This document shows, piece by piece, positions 47,220-61,100 of a stretch of DNA of 64,000 nt (position 1 is its first letter; each line of letters starts with the position of its first letter). The stretch covers positions 27,698,548-27,762,547 of the forward strand of contig OY759263.1 of NCBI GenBank assembly GCA_963662155.1. The letters run 5' to 3'. The notes under the pieces were generated by a model, which saw nothing but the letters and a program-made list of their open reading frames with translations, ran no database searches and was not told where the DNA came from. The DNA comes from Lamellibrachia columna (lineage: Eukaryota; Annelida; Polychaeta; Sabellida; Siboglinidae). Position numbers and translations under genes: made by a program.

Positions 47220-50200
47220 TATTATTTAAGGTAAGATTATTTCTTTCTATATGTTTCATGTACCACATTTGAGAAGAAATGTTGTTTCTATGGTATTACT
47301 TTCATTTTTTTATATAATTTTATGTCATAATTATCGTATACGTATATAAAACATCTGAGAGCAATCTCCATTGATCAGGCCCTATACAAGTATTTTATAA
47401 TAATAATTATAATATAATATTATTATTATCATCAAGTAAGAGGCTGTTCAGAATAAACAGGTTTACCACCTAAGGAGACTCTGTGAAATCCTACTGCTGT
47501 GACTGCTGTGTGTGCCGCATGTAACTACCATCTGTACAGACTGTCATCAATACGGCACTATTTAACAACTGAAGCCACGAAAAGTGCTGTCAATGCACCT
47601 CTCCCCTGGACTACTGTAACTCCCTCTTGCATAACATACCTTTATCACAGACAGCCCAGTTGCAGCTTGTCCAGAACAATGCAGCCAGGCTAATAACACG
47701 CACCAGTAAACACGACCACATCACACCAGTGTTGAAGGAGCTGCATTGGCTGCCGGTTGAGAGCCGAATCGCCTTCAAGATGTTGGTAATGACTTATAAA
47801 TGCATCAATGGTTTGGCGCCGTCTTATATTGCAGAACTTGTTCAACCACGAAAACGTGACGGACGCCTACGCCAGAACTATGCGCCAACACTGCACCAAG
47901 GCATAACAAAGAAGTGTATTGGCGATTCGGCATTTGGCACAGCAGCACCACGACTATGGAATGAATTACCTGTGAACATTCGTGCATCGGGGACACTTTC
48001 TATGTTTAGAAAGTGTTTAAAGACATATCTTTTTATTAGACATTTTAATTAATTCAAATTGTTTTGAAATGATGGACATTGCTTTATAATTTCTTTTTAG
48101 TGGTATATACATTTTAATTAGTGTTTAGTTTTTATATTAATTTATATAGTTTACATAAAAATTTTTTTAGTACAGTATTAGTTTAGTTTAGTTTATATAA
48201 TTTACATACACATTTTTGGTACAGTATTTATTTATTTATTTTTATATTAGTTTACATAATTTACATAGTACTGTACGTCTTCAAACCAGTGTTTAATTTG
48301 TTTAAAATTAATTTATATAATTTACATACAAAGGTTTAGCATTGTACGTCTTAAAACCAAAGTTTAATTTTATTTATATAAATTTATATAATTTACAATC
48401 CTCTTTTTAGCATTGTACGTCGTAAAACCAGTGTTCATATATAGATATTTTTAATAAGTTACAGTTTATCTATTTATATTTATTAATATACATTTATTAT
48501 ATTTCTTGTACAGCGCATCGATCCGCCATGCGGGAATAGTATTATTATTATATTATTATTACTGGGAGAGAGGATTATCTTGACAAGACCTCCCAAGGGA
48601 TACAATTAATTCATCATGGTGTGAGGGTCATTTAAAGACAGGCAGCAATCAATGCTGGAGAGAAATCAATTAAGACCTGAGAAGCAGACAACTGTCATAA
48701 ACAATTGTATCAACAGCTGCTGGCTGACCACACCTAGCACACACTTCAATAGTGCACAAGTTAACAGTATTCTTGGGTGTGGCAACACAGGGTAAAGGCA
48801 GTTCTGTGGGCATGGCAACACAGGGTAAAGGCAGTTCTGTGGGCATGGAGTTCTGTGGGCATGGCAACACAGGGTAAAGGCAGTTCTGTGGGCATGGAGT
48901 TCTGTGGGCATGGCAACACAGGGTAAAGGCAGTTCTGTGGGCATGGCAACACAGGGTAAAGGCAGTTCTGTGGGCGTGGCAACACAGGGTAAAGGCAATT
49001 CTGTGGGCATGGCAACACAGGGTAAAGACAGTTTGGTGTTAAAACTCTTTCCTCAAAAAACCCTTCCCATCACATACCACCACGCCACCTGGTGGATCAT
49101 AATAATAGAATGTAAATATTCGAGTAACAGAACCACAACCAATTTGAATACAACGTTGAAAAAAGTCACCAATCAGCGAAACAAAACCAGGAAAGAAGAA
49201 CAATTCTTCAATGGACTGGCACACACTGTGCAAAGTCAACTACCAAGGATTGGTTATTATTGCTAGCAGTGATTATCGGGGATAGTTTACTACTGCGATA
49301 ATATCGCAATAGCTCTATAACTATTGCAATACTATTGTGATAGTTTCATAACTATTATGTGCAATATTATCGTGTTAGTTTAATAACTGTCGTGATAGTA
49401 TTGCGATAGTATTGCAATAGTGTTGCGATAGTATCACAGAATAGTGAACAGACAGGAAGACAGTCCCCAAGTGTAACTGATGCGTATCCTTGGAGGTAGT
49501 CACTAAATAAATAAAATTATCCAACATAGTTGATAAAACATGTTTACTACTATTGCAGTGACACAAGTAGACCTGCTGAATTGCCACTTGTTACAATTAT
49601 TGTTACTATCGATAGTTGAGTGTACTATCGACGATAACTATCGACAGTTAAATTTACTATCAATGGATTGCATCGTCACATTGAATGCTGCCGTTTCGAA
49701 GCTTTCGTTCATCCCACGTTGCCACAGTTCACTCAGCTGTATAAATGAGTACCTGGCTACAGACAGAGGTGGATATTGGAATGAATATTCTTTGTGCAGT
49801 AATTGTGGTGTGGCTGAAAGCTTCGCAGGGAAGTTGAAATGGCCTTGGAATGAACAGGTCTGCCTGGGGGTGAAGTGTAAAGTGCTTTGAGCTGTCACAA
49901 GGACTGGACACCGCGCTATAAGAATGTGCGTTTACTTTCACACTAACTATTGCGATGCAAGGATAGTTTGATGTATTGTTACGATCCTAATTATTGCATT
50001 ACGTGGACACCCACAATGCCACATACAGACAATTCTCTTGTGTGCTACACCTGCCAGTATTTTACAATGAAATTGCCACTCCTATACATCATACTAGACC
50101 AGTGGTTCTCAACATTTTTGTCTCCAAGGCCCCCCTGTGTCCAATAAAATCTTCCAGAGACCCCCACATAGGATATGGCATCCCCCGCCATTTTGCTAAA

Positions 50201-53200
50201 ATGATGTTATAAGTTACTGCTTTTAAAATTGATGTGTTTATTAAACATTAAAAGAAAACGTGTTTGCTGTTGTTAGTGCCACTACACTGCTTGTTAACTA
50301 CTACTAATCAAACAAACACATTTAAATGAAATAAATGTCACAGTATATCAATACGTCAGCTTGTATTTACTGACACTTGTTTTGGGGAGGATGGACGAGT
50401 AATAAATTTGTCCATTTTCTTCTCTGATTGACGATGCACAGCACCAAAAAGTTTGCCACAAAGCTCCACAATGAATCCGCAAGGAGCGCTGCTTATAGTA
50501 GCACCTTGCAGATTCACTGTGAAAATATTGCGAAACTATTGCGTATGGCAATTGTGGAGCTTTGCGTTTAGTTTAAATTTTTCGATCGTTATACGGCAGT
50601 AAATTTATAGTTTTGTTAACGTGGTGTGTGTATATGTATAGTAGACACACGAGGAGAAGCCTGGCGGCTATAGGTGGTCGTTTTCATAGTTAGGTCAGAA
50701 ACTTTAATTTTGTTTTATTTTACCAGGTAATTTAAAACCAAAATTTTCCCCTGCCATCTGTCAGCTCTCTGCGGTCCCCCGGTGGGCCAAGGATCCCCAG
50801 TTGAGAAATGCGGTACTAGACCACGGCAGTGTAATTCCAGACATGGTATTTCTCTGAAGTCAGGCAATGCATCATACAAAAGAAGCAGATAATAATTATC
50901 TTCAGCCTCCGGAGTTAGACCGCTGCAATGTCTCCATACTGTGTTCTAATCTACTCTGTTAATAGAGGTCCACACAGGGAAGGCCAATACACAATATTCA
51001 CAACACGTATGATACCTATCGGCTAAGAATAAAACTACAGTTGTGTGATATGTTTATGACGTCATTGTGATATGTTTATGATGCCATTGCGATATGTTTG
51101 TGATGTCATAGCGATATGTTTGTGACTTCATAGCGATATGTTTGTGACGTCATAGCGATATGTTTGTGACGTCATTGCGATATGTTTGTGACATCATTGC
51201 GATATGTTTGTGACATCATTGCAATACGTTTGTGATGAAATTGTGATATGTTTGTGAGGTCATTGCGATATGCTTGTGATGTCATTGTGATGTTTGTGAC
51301 ATCATTGTGATATGTTTGTGATGTCATTGCGATATGTTTGTGATTTCATTGATACATTTATGATGTCATTGTGATGTTTGTGACATCATTGTGATATGTT
51401 TGTGACTACAATGCGATATGTTTGTGATGTCATTGTGATGTTTATGACATCATTGTGACATGTTTGTGACTACAATGCGATATGTTTGTGATGTCACTGC
51501 GATATGTTTGTGACGTCATTGCGATATGCTTGTGACGTCATTGCGATATGTTTGTGACGTCATTGCGATATGTTTGTGACTACAATGCGATATATTTGTG
51601 ACTACAATGCGATATGTTTGTGATGTCATTGCGATATGTTTGTGACGTCAATGCAATATGTTTGTGACATCATTGCGATATATTTGTGATGTCATTGCCA
51701 TATGTTTGTGATGTCATTGTGATATGCTTGATATTGCCATATTTTTGTGATGTCACTGCAATACCTGAAACTGGTAGATTTTTTAATTAATTATAAAAGC
51801 ATTTTATATTTTTAAATTATAATTTCTGAAAGGGTCATTTTACGTAGGTAAATACATTAGGTAGTCAGCAGTCATGCTGTCATGCAACAGACATTATTTA
51901 TAACACGTACTGTTGGCTAAGAATGGAACCACAGTCGCGGGTCATCAAAAAATATTGTGCTAACGTGTGTGAATGTGAATACTGTCTATTGCACAGGGCA
52001 AGCAGGAATTGTAGAATCCTCCAAAGGGACCTCACCTTGTGTCCCATCAGGGGTAAGGGTGAGCAATTTATAGATTTCTCAGGTGGGAATCTAGATGATT
52101 TTTGACAAATAATGACACAATTACATATGTATAGCTTTATTCTGGGGTGCTGTACTGTGGTGTTTGCAAAAAAGTCATTGCCACTGAGTGCAGTTAGTGC
52201 CATTAAAATGCAATAGTACGTATCGATTATGTAAAGAAACTGTAGCTAAAATTAATGTATAAAAAAACTAAATAATACATACATATATATATATTGGCAA
52301 AATTCTATATAAAAAGACAAGTTGATAAAAAGGTGTTAATAAAAAGACAGAATGAATGAACAGCATTTAGAAAGAGATCGTCTTACCTTCCTCCCCACTT
52401 CGATTTAGTAGTAAAATCTGGTCCTGCAACAATCTGCTTGGTGGCACCACAGTTGTTCCTGCCAACGCCTCGGTCATCGCCACACATGTGTGAACTTTGA
52501 CTTTCCGTTCCACGGTTCTGTGCCGACGAGTTGCCATTTGTGTTTGAGCACTCATTTTCTGTCTGACATCTAATTGAATGTTCAGGGGTTGAACAGCTCA
52601 AGGCAGCTTCATTGAAACTATGGAACAGTTCCGCGAAACTTGAACTTTGAGCCTGAGCTGGAAAAATAACATTAAACATTCACAAACAATAACAATTAAT
52701 CAAGTTACCGGTACTAACCAAAACCATAAAATAAGAAAAAAATTATAGTGTTTGTGTTTTGAAAACAAAATGACATTTTTAGTAATGGTTCAGGAAAAAT
52801 AATACTAATTAACAACAATAATACAACAATCTTTAATCAATGATACTTATCTATTAATCATACACCTGTAATAAAAAATAACTGTCATGATTTTCAATAA
52901 TTAAATAAGTTAAGTTGTGTTGTATTTTAAAGAAACCATGTTTACGACAAATAGGTAACAAACCAACAGTTAGTTTCAATATGAGACAATAATACTAATA
53001 ACTACCAATGCATGCCTGCCCTCAGTGGGGCTTTGGAGTTCCAGCAAACACCCCTTTTGAGAGAATTTATTTAACTGCGACATTTTTTTCCAGAAATCAT
53101 CCCAGAAATCCCTGGCTGATTGTGTATGCCCAAACCGCCCTTGTCAAAACCCCAACGATGGGCCTGGAATGCTTAAAATAAATATCTCTACATTTACAGG

Positions 53201-55132
53201 TAAATATTGATTAACAATAACAGCTCCACCAATTATTAAGGCCAAGCTAGGCAAACAAACACATAATCCTAACACAGCAACCACGAACTTTCCACAAAGT
53301 TGTTAATTAATTAATTAATAACTGATGAGGCACACAACTGACATGTTCAGATCAATAAGGGGCTGGAAATTAGCAAATGTAGCTTGAAAATATAGCTGTT
53401 GATACAAAATGCGTTTATTTGTTAATAAATATCATATTCCACATGTGGGAAAAAATACAATGTTGCAATAATTAACAAATACTGGATCAAGCAGATAAAA
53501 AATAGCATAGATAATCTTTAACACATTGCTGAATTGTCACTAGGGTCTGGGAGACCCCAACAAGATTGTGGTCGATTGCTATCATATAAACATAAATATT
53601 TTTTTGAATTAAACACATCCTGTCATGATATATAACGTACTATAAAGAATGGAACACAACAAAAAACATCCTTGAATGGATAGATGATCCGGTTTCTTGG
53701 TTATGAATATTAAGCATAATTACTTCTCAAAAAACGTAGTGTTCGTTCTGTATATTTCAACTGCATTTCGCAGTCTTCTTCAGTCTGCTGAAGAAGACTG
53801 TGAGATGCAGTTGAAATAGACAGAACGAACACTAAGTTTCTTAAGAAGTACTTATGCTTAACAAAAAACATGTTGCTCTGATGGAATAAGCATCAACTGA
53901 TAGTAATTTAATATTCCTGTTCACTAGTTTCTCGCAGTGATTATGTATGTGGCCTCTAGCTGTAGTATTCAATAATAAACAGTAGACAATAGCAGCGACT
54001 CCTTGCACTACACAGTCAACTTATGACTCTTTGCGCTACCCAGTCAACTTATGACTCCTTGCACTACCCAGTCAACTTATGACTCCTTGCACTACCCAGT
54101 CAACTTATGACTCCTTGCACTACCCAGTCGACTTATGACTCCTTGCACTACCCAGTCGACTTATGACTCTTTGCACTACCCAGTCAACTTATGACTCCTT
54201 GCATTACCCAGTCAACTTATGACTCCTTGCACTACCCAGTCAACTTATGACTCCTTGCACTACCCAGTCAACTTATGACTCCTTGCACTACCCAGTCAAC
54301 TTATGACTCCTTGCACTACCCAGTCGACTTATGACTCCTTGCACTACCCAGTCGACTTATGACTCCTTGCACTACCCAGTCGACTTATGACTCCTTGCAC
54401 TACCCAGTCAACTTATGACTCCTTGCACTACCCAGTCAACTTATGACTCCTTGAACTACCCAGTCACTTATGACTCTTTGCACTACCCAGTCACTTATGA
54501 CTCCTTGCACTGCCCAGTCACTTATGACTCCTTGCACTACCCAGTCAACTTATGACTCCTTGAACTACCCAGTCACTTATGACTCCTTGCACTGCCCAGT
54601 CACTTATGACTCCTTGCACTGCCCAGTCACTTATGACTCCTTGCACTACCCAGTCAACTTATGACTCCTTGAACTACCCAGTCACTTATGACTCCTTGCA
54701 CTACCCAGTCACTTATGACTCCTTGCACTGCACAGTCACTTATGACTCCTTGCACTACCCAGTCAACTTATGACTCCTTGCACTACCCAGTCAACTTATG
54801 ACTCCTTGCACTACCCAGTCAAGTTCTGGTAGGATGGTGCTAATGGCAATGACTATTCATGCACCAAAAATCATGTATAACTGCCGGCTTCACAAAGCGT
54901 TCATTTGTGGACGTTTGATGTAGAACACGTAACTGGCAACAATTGTACGAAACACACATAGCATTGCTAACAATTGTTCGTACTATTGTTCTCAGTTACG
55001 TAATCTACACCAAACGTCTACATGCGTAATATCCCCACCCCGGGGAATTTTTTAATGAATGATCACAATGGGCCCCCAGGAATGCCTACACAATTTCAGC
55101 CCCATACATGTGAAACTGACAGATATGAGGGA

Positions 55133-55173
<41 letters not shown>

Positions 55174-58100
55174 TAGACAGAGTCACAAACTACTGTATAT
55201 TATAGACATAATCAAACCCAAAAATGATGAATATCATGACAATCTTTCCATACCGTCATCGTCAGCACAGTCAAAGAACTCATCGTCGTCATCTGGGTCA
55301 AACATTCCTCTTGGTGACCTGCACTCTCCCAGGGACTGCTCTAGCTGGTTATGTTGCTCTGCGAGAATGTGGAGGGCATCTTCCAACACACGTGACTTCT
55401 CAATCTCCTGTTGTAGGCGCAGCTTCCGAACCTGCGTGAATCATTACCACACATTACTAATCAATGTCCAGGTAGAGGATTAACTTTTAAATTTACCCAA
55501 CGAATTACCATACCTAACTATTTAGTACAGCAGACAGCAGTTAGATAAAACAGTGTGAATATTATGATAAAAGCATGAAACATGGTACACACTTAGATCA
55601 TACATAATCAAAAATATTTGGCTATAGGTCGTTTAAGATCTCGCCCTGGACGGCACTGGCGGCCATTTTAAAATATGGCTGTGAAAACGAATGTTCTCCA
55701 TATCTTAGTAACTACTTCATATACAGTTACAATTTTGGTGTAAAAATACAGGTTTTAGGGGTCAACGATTTAAAATATTTTACTCCTGACCTTCTCCAAC
55801 ATTTATATCCGCCATTTTAACAGATGGCGGATAATAGACAGTGGTGGATATATGTGAGCATTTTGTAAGTATTATCCGTATTCAGCAGTGTTCCTGGGAG
55901 GAGCACGGCCGCACCCCGTATTTATATAAGGAAAAATCACTAAGTGAAACCCTAAATCCTGTGAAACATTGCAGATTTTGTTTGATGTAGGTGAGTCGTT
56001 ATACTTTTAGACCATCAATTGTTATCCAAGGTAAAGGAATGTCTGTAACAGTTATATTTATGAATCTACAATAAAGCTATTCATTGCAGAGTGGAAATAG
56101 TACTATATGGCTTAAGGGCATAATTGGCCATATAAACAAGAATAACATGTCGGCCAATATATTTTCTTAATGGGTTATCTGTTAAGGCTTGTAGACCAAG
56201 ACTGCCAAACCCAGATGACTTTCAGCACTGAAAATACATCTGTAGCAAATTAGTTTAAAGATGCGTTCTTATATAGCACAGTATACAGTCTGAGGCACTG
56301 TTCAAAGTGCTTTACACTTTGCCCTTGGCAGACCTGTTCATTCCAATGCCATCTCGACTTCCCTGGGAAGCATTCAGCCATGCTGCAATTACTGCGTGAA
56401 GATTATTCGTTAATATATCCACCTCTGTCTGTAGCCAGGTACTCATTTATACAGTTGATTGAACTATTGAAGTATTCAACCTTACCTTAGACCCTAAAGT
56501 ACCTAAAACAACTACAACCCTAACACAGACCCCACATTACACCTGAAGACCCTAATCCAGTACCTCTAATGGATAGTCCTAAACCCATATTTTACCTTAG
56601 ACCCTAATCCTGCCCAGGAAAGCTGTGCCCCAGTATTAATCACTGCGCAGTATGTTGAACGAGACAGTTAGACCCCAGTCTGTAGTCAGTGTACACAACT
56701 GGGACATTTACACCACAACACACTGAGGCAACATCTCAAGAGTATCTGTCCAGATAATCCTCAACTCTATATCCACCATAAATCCTACTACCTGATTTGA
56801 TGCCTATTTAATGCAACATTTTATAGACCTGTACATGTCAGTATGAATAGACACCACCAATTAGTTGAATACTATATATACAGATAACACAATCATAATA
56901 GGGCCTGCTAAGCCTAAGCCTACATATAAACACAAGAGGAAACATTGGTCAACAAACAGATGATGACGAAGCACTATTATACTTGCGTTTAGACAAACAT
57001 ATATACATCACGCAGTGGGGCAAATAGACAATGTCACACACGCTCTCAGGTGTAAACCTGCAGTACATACATATCAAAACACAGATACACAGGCAGAGAT
57101 GGGAGAAATGCATCCCAGTAGCCTACCTACAGTCTCTGCTATAAATAGACAACATCAGCTCATTGTCAACTTGTGCCTGGTAAGAGGGACATTGATAGAG
57201 CTAACTGGGTCACTGTGGCCTTGACCTCATGAAGTAACAGAAAGATCTCTTCTAATCTTTTCTAATTAAACTATGGAAGGCTGCATAACAAGGACAATTT
57301 ACATAGTCTTTTGTCATAGGGATAATATCCAGTGACGTATTGAACTGTCAGGATTAATGTGTGCATTTCCGCAAAGATAAAACAAATTTTACATATTAAT
57401 TATTTAGCAATTTGCCATGTTTCGCTAGTTTGACTGGCATTATCGTTAGGTCAAGTGCTATGAATTCCCAAAACTGCAAATTATTTATTCATGATTTAAG
57501 TGCTGGAATTTATTACATTTGTATCTGACAGATCCTAGTGCAAACTGGTATAGGTTGACTAAGCTTAGCTGGTTCAATCAATCAAGGGGCTGCTGCAGAA
57601 ATGTTATAGTCCATTTCAAAAGAACACCACTAAATGGGTTGCTGATTTAGCCACTTTCTGGCAGTAACTTCTACACTCCATGTCATAAGAACACAGTTCT
57701 TTTGAGAAAACAGCCCAAAGGAGGCGTGTCACAATTACCCATAAAATCTTGTGTAATATAGTGCATTTAGACAGTTGAGAAATATGATAGGGGCAAGTTT
57801 TCACACACTAATTATGCTACCGGTTCTAAATAATAACAAATTTATACATTTTAAACTGATAATGATCAGAGTTGAGAACGTATACATTTACTCAAATAAA
57901 ATATGATTTATTTTTAAATGTCAAATACAAATATACTTGATCAAATACAAATACGTTTTAATAAAATTTCCAGCACACTATATCAGAAGGACCAAATGTA
58001 CAATATAATCAATTACAGATACGCTATGCTTTTTAATATTTTATGTTTAATAAAGTATTATTGGTGAATTCAAGGGTGAAGCTGTGGTTTGGTCAGGTAG

Positions 58101-61100
58101 TTATTCATTTACCAATATTTAAGATCAAATATACCAAAGAGAAGTTGCTGTATTTGAGATGTATGTGACCAAATATTACATTGTTTATGTCTCATACAAA
58201 CAGCTCCACCTCCTAATACTCCTGTAGTATTATCTTCCCATGTTTTATACCTTGTCTGTAGTGGTGTGTAGCGGCTGACTGAATACATATTGTCCTACTA
58301 GTTAACCCATCCATAGAAAGAATTGCCTCACAAAATCCAGAACACAAACTTGAGTATTTTGGTCACATCATCAGACAAGAAATTGATGTCTGTAATAATA
58401 GGCTAATTTTATGTATGTTAAAAGATTACCAGGTAGTCTTAGTTACAGAAATTTTATTATCTACTGATACTATACGTGGTCCCGCTTTAAACCCTTGCGG
58501 GTTTACAGGGATCACTTGAGTTGTATTTCATTACGTTTCTTTGTACCAACAAAATTAATGTATCATTGCAACCAAATGAAAAATATTATTATTATTACTA
58601 TGAAGAAAACAGCCAATGAAAACTGTTAGTAGGAATGGTTGACAGCAAAATAAGTACTTGAAGACCGAGTGCCACATGGACAGACACTTTCCTCTAAGCA
58701 ACCAACATATTTACATTTACTGCTCACTCCTGCCAGACTGCCCTGACAGCTTCAATCATCTAGTTTTGATTTACTTTTTGTTCCCAAAGTTAAAACAAAC
58801 ATTGGAACTAGGCTTTATCAGTTGTTGCATCTACTCTTTGGGATTCACTCCCAGTTACTGTTAAGCCAGCAGGAAATAATAATAAATATATATATAATAA
58901 TAATAAAATTACTAAACTTTTTTACAAGTTCTCAGCGTATCCATCCATCTGTTGACACCTTTAACATTGCTTACCGATTTCAAGATTGCCTGATCCTTTG
59001 GTTGTGATGGTCTTATGAGCTGGGTTTTATTACTATAATTATTACTAGCAAAAATGCCTATCCTCCGGACGTGATAACTTGGTAGTTCACAAGTGACTGT
59101 CATGATAACAATATTAAAAAACTTCATCACAGAAACATCCGTCTATGCCTCGGTACTTGGTGCTGCTAGTCAATATCTCTCGAAATTGTGACATAATACG
59201 GGCAGCTAGTGTAACGAAGAAAAGACGCACGACATTGTCAACAATTGTATGTAACTGTTTGCATAACGTTGTGGACTGTTGTATGTAATAACTACAAGGG
59301 GTAATTCGACTGTTCATAGACAGGGTAATAGAGGGGTGAATTTTTAAGAAAAAAATTGAGACGACCCGACTGTGGGGTCGTAGATGAACCCGTGAAATGT
59401 TGGCACCCGGGATGAAAAATGTCTAGGACAAGTAGCATAAGATACAAACTTACACTTGCTCAATTATAATAAGATGACAAACACCCTCCTAGTGAGATAT
59501 TACAGCTGCCCAGACCTGCTCCTGTTGTGTGAAGACGTCAAGGCAGTGAGAGAGAGAGGAACACATCTCCTTCGACAGCTGTAGGATCTGGGAGAGACGA
59601 TCGCGCGTCTGCAGCAGGGCCACTGACAGACACAGCACATCTCCATTAAATGACAGCAAAGTAAATATCAAATACAATATCAAATGTAAAAATTATAAAA
59701 TAAAATGGCTTCCTTGTCCCTGCGCCATTAAATTTTTTTTATTTTGGTTGGTAATCTTGTTAAATTTCTTGCTAAATTGCTTTAAACTTACAAACCACTG
59801 TCATTCTTTAAAATATATTACAATGATACAAGTTTAGCACAGACACAGATGATTCTACTGACCTGCTTTGTCGTTGAGCTGGTCAGTGGGCAGAGCATCC
59901 AGGGCAGCGGTCAGTTGCTGGACCTCTTTCTCCAGCAGGTGCTGGTGGGCATGGCTGGACTGCAATACACAATGCCAACTTTATGGTCTTCTAACAGGCA
60001 CCGAATCCAACCATTTTGGTTAGTTTGTGAAATTTTTTGAAACTGTGTGTGCGTGCATGCGCGCGTATGCACTCATGCATATTTATGTGCATGTGCAAAC
60101 AAGCATGTGCAATCATGTGTGTGTGCATGCATGCTTGTGTGCGTGTGTGTGAGAGAGATAGAGCACGTACATGTCTGTGTGTATGCAGCACTCATGTACA
60201 ATTAGGGGCCGTTCAAAAAAATTATGTAATGCTAGACGGGTATATGCCTAAATGTTACTGTGCTGTGAGGGGGATGGGGTGTTTACAACTTTACAATGCT
60301 ATTACGTAACACCACTGAGGTATGTAATTCACTTCACATGCTCAAAGCATTATTTTAATCGGTAAAGAAATCAGCCAGGCATTTCTCAGTATCAGCGTTC
60401 TAAGCATCTATTAACTGTCCACTGATTATGCGTGGGGGTAATTGTTGAATGCTACTTTTGGAGAAAAAAGCATTATGCAATGTTTTAATGGCCCCTTACT
60501 GCTCAACCATGAGCATACATTCATGCTGTGTAAATTCTAAATGTCTACAAGATCTGTAAATAAAAAAAACTTGTGACTGTCACCTGCAGAACGTCTTGCA
60601 TAGAACCAAGAGGCAATATGTCAAGGTCGTCTTCATCGTCGGACACTGTCACACCCTGGTGCACGAAATGGGTACTATAAGTGATGTGTTCGTTGAGTGC
60701 GTTTTCCCATTTCTGCAAGTATGATAAAATATTAATTATTACAAAAATGTGTTTATTATCTATACATTATGGATAATTAATGGACATTAATACACAATCT
60801 GCAGAAACAAAATGAAATGTTGGTTTTAAATTTTTTTTAATGAAATTAGCTATACATCTACTGTACCACACTTTCTCTCATCAAAATGCAGCAGGTCTCC
60901 AATATTGGTCCTCAAGATGGAACATGATCCACTGTACTTGCATATTTTATCTAGTTCAAAAGATGGAACGTCTCTCCAATAATGGTCCTCAATAAGGGCA
61001 TGATCCACTGAATTTTAATTTTTTTAGTTCAAAAGTTGGAAGGTCTCCAATAATGGTCCTCAAAACAGGACATGATCCACTGTCCTTGCATACTTTATAT

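Noticed and set aside
48666..49018. Minus-strand ORFs rich in PTELPLPCVA
   Set aside because: Translation of the 33-bp minisatellite only.
52367..52555. Minus-strand ORF in the other frame of the candidate alternative exon
   Set aside because: It runs through the donor into the intron and does not continue the frame of exon 6.
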